Positions 6,571-9,380 of a stretch of 9,380 nt of DNA are shown one piece after another. Source of the DNA: Gammaproteobacteria bacterium. Lineage in GTDB: Bacteria > Pseudomonadota > Gammaproteobacteria > Nitrosococcales > Methylophagaceae. The notes under the pieces are model-generated. The model ran no database searches. It saw only the letters and a list, made by a program, of their open reading frames with translations, and was not told the origin of the DNA. The DNA lies in contig NVRG01000025.1 of NCBI GenBank assembly GCA_002400805.1, positions 844 to 10,223 of the forward strand, written 5' to 3'. Position 1 is the first letter of the stretch. The number at the start of each line of letters is the position of its first letter. A program made the translations under genes and the position numbers.

Positions 6571-6786
6571 GGCGTTTAAGTGGTCTACCACCTCAGCCCA
6601 ATCGGAATCTTCAGTCAAACATTCTTGAATGAACTCGGCTTGAGCGGCAGTCCAAAAATGAGCTTGGGCTATACTTTCATTGGCTTGGATGTGATGCGTT
6701 GCAATAAACTCATCGATATCGGTTTCAGTATTACTCAGCCCTAGTTGCAGGAATAAGTTTTCCATCGTGTGCATTGATGTATCCAT
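6556..6786 (-). CDS. DUF2789 family protein
   Basis: This 76-residue acidic soluble protein matches the DUF2789 family as I know it. It has the N-terminal pattern MENLFLQLGL (8-17), then an FIATHH-type helix end, FWTAAQAEFIQECLTEDSDW (43-62) and a closing AEVVDHLNAQL. The family is common in gammaproteobacteria; its function is unknown and no catalytic motif is visible. The start is fixed by AGAGGG (complement of 6793-6798) six bases before the ATG. The gene lies 61 bases after the ligase gene on the same strand, so read-through from it is possible, but no functional link to glycosylation is apparent. Confidence 0.9.
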   Translation of the reverse strand: MDTSMHTMENLFLQLGLSNTETDIDEFIATHHIQANESIAQAHFWTAAQAEFIQECLTEDSDWAEVVDHLNAQLSN

Positions 6787-6792
6787 GGTGAT

Positions 6793-6798
6793 CCCTCT
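6793..6798 (-). promoter_or_regulatory. Ribosome binding site for the DUF2789 gene
   Basis: Read on the minus strand the bases are AGAGGG, ending six bases before the ATG at 6786-6784. Spacing and sequence are good and support this start. Confidence 0.6.
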
Positions 6799-6847
6799 AA
6801 ATAATAGTGGTGATTCAGCGTCTACAGAAACAACTATTTAAGCAGTA

Positions 6848-8587
6848 TTAGTATAACGCGATCCCTTTTTCTTCACATTGTTTTACCACCGTACTCAATG
6901 CGATCTCAGCGGGGTAAATATTACTGCCAGTTTTGGCGATGGTGCAGGCTTGTTGCTCTTGTTTAAGATATATATACGATTCCATGCCTAAACGAAAATA
7001 GAGAATATGCGGATTAATCAGAATTTCTTCTTCGGCCCAATCCGCAAACAGTTCAACGTTTTGATCAATGCCATATCGGGTACTGGAATGGAACAATGAG
7101 GTCATCATGAGATCGATAGTGAGTGATTTGAAATAAGGATTTTGTTGGGCAATAGCGAAGGGGTGATCAAGCGGTGTTTTTTTTAATAAATACTCTTTAA
7201 TTTCAGTAGAAGCAGCATAGCTGTGACTAAGAAATCCTATCGATGAGATGGCTGCAATAATGGATATTATTCGAATTGATTTTGTGGCAGCCATTGAGAG
7301 TTTTAACTTGTATGCTTTTTTACTTGGCCATAAAGTCACTGCAAGTAGAAACAAAAAGACAAACCAATGCTGAGCTGAAATATAGAAGGGCAGTTCAACC
7401 TGTGTATGTAATGCAATTGGCATCAGTAACGCGGCATAAGCATAACGACGACTAGGCGGAAGTTTGGATAAGCTTAAAATGACACCGATCACAACTAATA
7501 ACAGACCTAGACCTGCAACAAGGCCGCCTTCGACTAACCAGAAAATGGTTTCATTGTGAGGGTGGGATACTCGTTGAGTGGGTAATACAGCATCAGGATG
7601 TTGTTGATAAAACGCGGGTTTACCATATTGCCAGACACGTACAAAGCTGCCGATGCCATGGCCGAACAGCGGTTTCTGTTTAATTAAATCCAGTGAAATA
7701 TCATACATACCCAGTCTTGCGGTACCTGAATAACCTGAGTTAATGGCGGTGGCTTTTTCCATAACATTGGTTAGCCCACGTTTATTCTCAAGAAGATTAG
7801 CTGAGCTGATAGCAAGCAGCAGGGCAATTGAAATTAAATACCAACGCTTTTTATCCGTTTTCACAAACTGCCAGCGACTGATTAATAATAAAGGTAAAGC
7901 CAACAAAAAACCCAGAGCGCCAACACGAGAGCCCGAATAACTAATAATAAAAGCGCTTAAGCTGATAATGGCAACAACACTGATAAATCGCCAATAATGG
8001 CCATGACGAATAAATGGCCGGGTGACCAACCATAAACCAACCATAATGATGGTGACTTGAAAACTAGCTTGATTATTAATTTGTTGAAATAAACCCGTCG
8101 GCACACCACTTGGATTAATCGGTAACCATGACGGCATATTTTTAACTAAGATGATTTGAGTTAAACCAACGAGGCTATGTAAAAGGCCAGAAAACAGTAA
8201 AATAAATAATAAGCGATCAAGCTGTATTTGTTTTAAATTATGCTGGAACAAACCGAACAAAAATAACAAACCGCCCCAAATATAGAGCAGTCTAAAAAAC
8301 CAATGAGTGGCGATTTCTACGCCTGCTAAAACACCGCTGCACCACACTAGAATAGGAAAGCTTAAGATATACAGATAAAATTTCGGCAGATATAAAAATT
8401 GGCTGAAAGTGAGTTTGTATAAGGAGTAGAAACCAATAATACTGGCCACTGACCAGATCACAATATTATGAGGAATTCGAAAACCGGTACCGCCAATATT
8501 CGGGTGAAAATAGAGCGGGGCTACCAACAATAACAGTGCCAGCATCCATTCTATCGGCCTTAAAGACCGCAGCTTGTTAAAATTCAT
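6848..8587 (-). CDS. PglL-type O-oligosaccharyltransferase / O-antigen ligase family membrane protein
   Basis: This 579-residue polytopic inner-membrane protein has about a dozen hydrophobic segments and a large periplasmic loop (about 265-350). A PglL_A-like motif, PTGLFQQINNQASF, is at 163-176. A Wzy_C (O-antigen ligase) domain spans about 205-370, with SYSGSRVGALG (216-226), PLFGHGIGSF (306-315) and the family His in SHPHNETIFWLVEGG (341-355). A soluble C-terminal extension beyond about 460 corresponds to the Wzy_C_2 region. Length and C-terminal extension favour a PglL/TfpO enzyme, which transfers lipid-linked glycan to Ser/Thr of type IV pilins or other periplasmic proteins, over lipid-A-core WaaL or Wzy polymerase. 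That choice is inference. No pilin or glycan synthesis gene is nearby. The first ATG is kept although its ribosome binding site is weak; the next Met is residue 15. Confidence 0.88.
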   Translation of the reverse strand: MNFNKLRSLRPIEWMLALLLLVAPLYFHPNIGGTGFRIPHNIVIWSVASIIGFYSLYKLTFSQFLYLPKFYLYILSFPILVWCSGVLAGVEIATHWFFRLLYIWGGLLFLFGLFQHNLKQIQLDRLLFILLFSGLLHSLVGLTQIILVKNMPSWLPINPSGVPTGLFQQINNQASFQVTIIMVGLWLVTRPFIRHGHYWRFISVVAIISLSAFIISYSGSRVGALGFLLALPLLLISRWQFVKTDKKRWYLISIALLLAISSANLLENKRGLTNVMEKATAINSGYSGTARLGMYDISLDLIKQKPLFGHGIGSFVRVWQYGKPAFYQQHPDAVLPTQRVSHPHNETIFWLVEGGLVAGLGLLLVVIGVILSLSKLPPSRRYAYAALLMPIALHTQVELPFYISAQHWFVFLFLLAVTLWPSKKAYKLKLSMAATKSIRIISIIAAISSIGFLSHSYAASTEIKEYLLKKTPLDHPFAIAQQNPYFKSLTIDLMMTSLFHSSTRYGIDQNVELFADWAEEEILINPHILYFRLGMESYIYLKQEQQACTIAKTGSNIYPAEIALSTVVKQCEEKGIALY

Positions 8588-8766
8588 AGTTAAGTCAACA
8601 TTAAAGTAGTGTTGTATAGGCTACATCATCATGATTGCTTATGATAATAACGTGATCATGCTTGAGTCATATATAGGGAAGATGTCAGTGGCTGTGAAAT
8701 TCCAGAGCACAGTATGTTGTTTTAATGCACTATGACCGCAGCTAACTACTTTTTTGGATCCAAACT
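8588..8766. promoter_or_regulatory. Divergent intergenic region with palindromes between ligase and MoxY-like sensor genes
   Basis: These 179 bases must contain start signals for two divergent genes. An 8-base palindrome ATCATGAT lies at 8628-8635. The arm CATGAT (8630-8635) is inverted as ATCATG at 8655-8660, 19 bases later, and the second arm contains a further palindrome TGATCA (8653-8658). Between them is TATGATAAT (8640-8648), a -10-like sequence without a good -35. TATACA, read on the minus strand at about 8613-8618, is a candidate -10 for the ligase gene. GGA at 8756-8758 is a modest ribosome binding site for the right-hand gene. A regulator binding the dyad is inference. Confidence 0.4.
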
Positions 8767-9380
8767 ATGAGTCTACGAGGCTTAATTAACCTCCGAATCG
8801 TCTTGTCAGTCATTATCATTATGGTGCTTGGTGGCATGACCGCCGTATGGCATGCTCGACAGTCAGTAGCAAAAGAAGTGCAGTCGTCGATCAATTTGGC
8901 ACTGCAGATGATCGAGTTCGGCTTTGCTCAAATGCCTGCTTCGAGCCGATATGGTAGTAATTGGCTATCTCAGATAACAGCATTACAACAAGTACGCCAT
9001 ATACAGTTCTCTATTACAGAGCCAGGTAAACAGCCCATCGAGTTATTTAGCCAGCATCAGCCGGATGATAATGAAAGCTTACCGCCAACCTGGTTTATCA
9101 ATGCCGTTATGACTGATTATCTCACGGCTGATTATGAGATTAAGATGTCTGATGGTGGAGTGAAAACATTGTTAATCAAAGCAGATCCCATGGATGAAAT
9201 TATTGAAGCATGGGGGGAGTCACAGGCTTTTTTCTGGTCTATCGTGGCGATGTTGGTCGCCATATTCTTTGCGATCAATTTAGTCTTTCATTCGATGTTA
9301 CAGGCTGTACAAAGTATTTTGTCGGGCTTACGGCAGGTCGAGTCGGGTGAATATGGTCACGTCTTGCCCACGTCTAAAAT
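8767..9380 (+). CDS. MoxY-like sensor histidine kinase, N-terminal part (C-terminus outside window)
   Basis: An ATG at 8767 opens a frame that continues through the right edge, giving 204 complete codons. The protein begins MSLRGLINLRIVLSVIIIMV, with a first membrane helix at about 9-27. It continues HARQSVAKEVQSSINLALQM (29-48), which is typical of the LapD/MoxY N-terminal domain. The periplasmic part runs to about residue 150, a second membrane helix lies at about 153-174, and the start of a HAMP linker follows (about 175-195, with SGLRQVESGEYG). In MoxY proteins a histidine kinase of the UhpB/NarX type follows; in LapD-type proteins GGDEF/EAL domains follow. The kinase reading is favoured by general similarity, but the output domain is not in view. 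MoxY was described in Paracoccus as a sensor needed for methanol dehydrogenase expression. It is divergent from the ligase gene. Confidence 0.75.
   Translation, partial: MSLRGLINLRIVLSVIIIMVLGGMTAVWHARQSVAKEVQSSINLALQMIEFGFAQMPASSRYGSNWLSQITALQQVRHIQFSITEPGKQPIELFSQHQPDDNESLPPTWFINAVMTDYLTADYEIKMSDGGVKTLLIKADPMDEIIEAWGESQAFFWSIVAMLVAIFFAINLVFHSMLQAVQSILSGLRQVESGEYGHVLPTSK

Noticed and set aside
7743..7940. Plus-strand open frame of 65 codons inside the ligase gene
   Set aside because: It is antisense to the conserved Wzy_C region and has no recognisable domain.
1..9380. Search by eye for tRNA genes, CRISPR arrays, insertion sequences and toxin-antitoxin or phage-defence genes
   Set aside because: No cloverleaf, spaced repeat array, transposase motif or defence gene was found in either strand.

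Overview
The window comes from an AT-leaning (roughly 40% G+C by eye) Gram-negative chromosome, most likely a gammaproteobacterium. The evidence is a close Tas-type aldo-keto reductase, a long NfeD protease paired with a slipin, a DUF2789 protein, and a PglL-type O-oligosaccharyltransferase. At the right edge there is a sensor with a LapD/MoxY-type periplasmic domain. MoxY sensors are best known from methylotrophs, so a Methylophaga-like marine methylotroph is a reasonable guess, but the window contains no methanol dehydrogenase or other diagnostic gene. No tRNA, rRNA, CRISPR array, insertion sequence or phage gene was found. The region reads as ordinary chromosomal housekeeping and signalling DNA.

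Layout, left to right. (1) 1-686, minus: N-terminal 228 residues of a membrane sensor with a helical extracytoplasmic domain, running off the left edge. (2) 978-2024, plus: tas, an NADP-dependent aldo-keto reductase. (3) 2271-2945 and 3017-4258, plus: a signalling pair, made of an ANTAR-domain RNA-binding antiterminator with a degenerate receiver and a diguanylate cyclase with two receiver-like domains and a GGDEF domain. (4) 4398-5762 and 5775-6527, plus: a tight two-gene operon for the membrane serine protease NfeD and its stomatin-like partner (slipin). (5) 8587-6848 then 6786-6556, minus: the PglL-type ligase followed by the small DUF2789 protein, convergent with the slipin gene. (6) 8767-9380, plus: start of a MoxY-like sensor kinase, divergent from the ligase gene and cut by the right edge.

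The genes fall into small independent units and do not form one pathway. The clearest functional couple is NfeD-slipin: a ClpP-like membrane protease thought to act on the hydrophobic C-terminus of its stomatin partner. The ANTAR protein and the diguanylate cyclase look like a co-regulated signalling pair joining RNA-level antitermination to c-di-GMP synthesis; neither contains its own input domain beyond receiver-like folds. Three of the remaining genes concern the cell envelope: the left sensor, the glycan ligase and the right sensor. I see no convincing undescribed multi-gene system. The most worthwhile leads are the ANTAR/c-di-GMP pairing with its structured leader, and the palindrome-containing divergent region between the ligase and the MoxY-like sensor.
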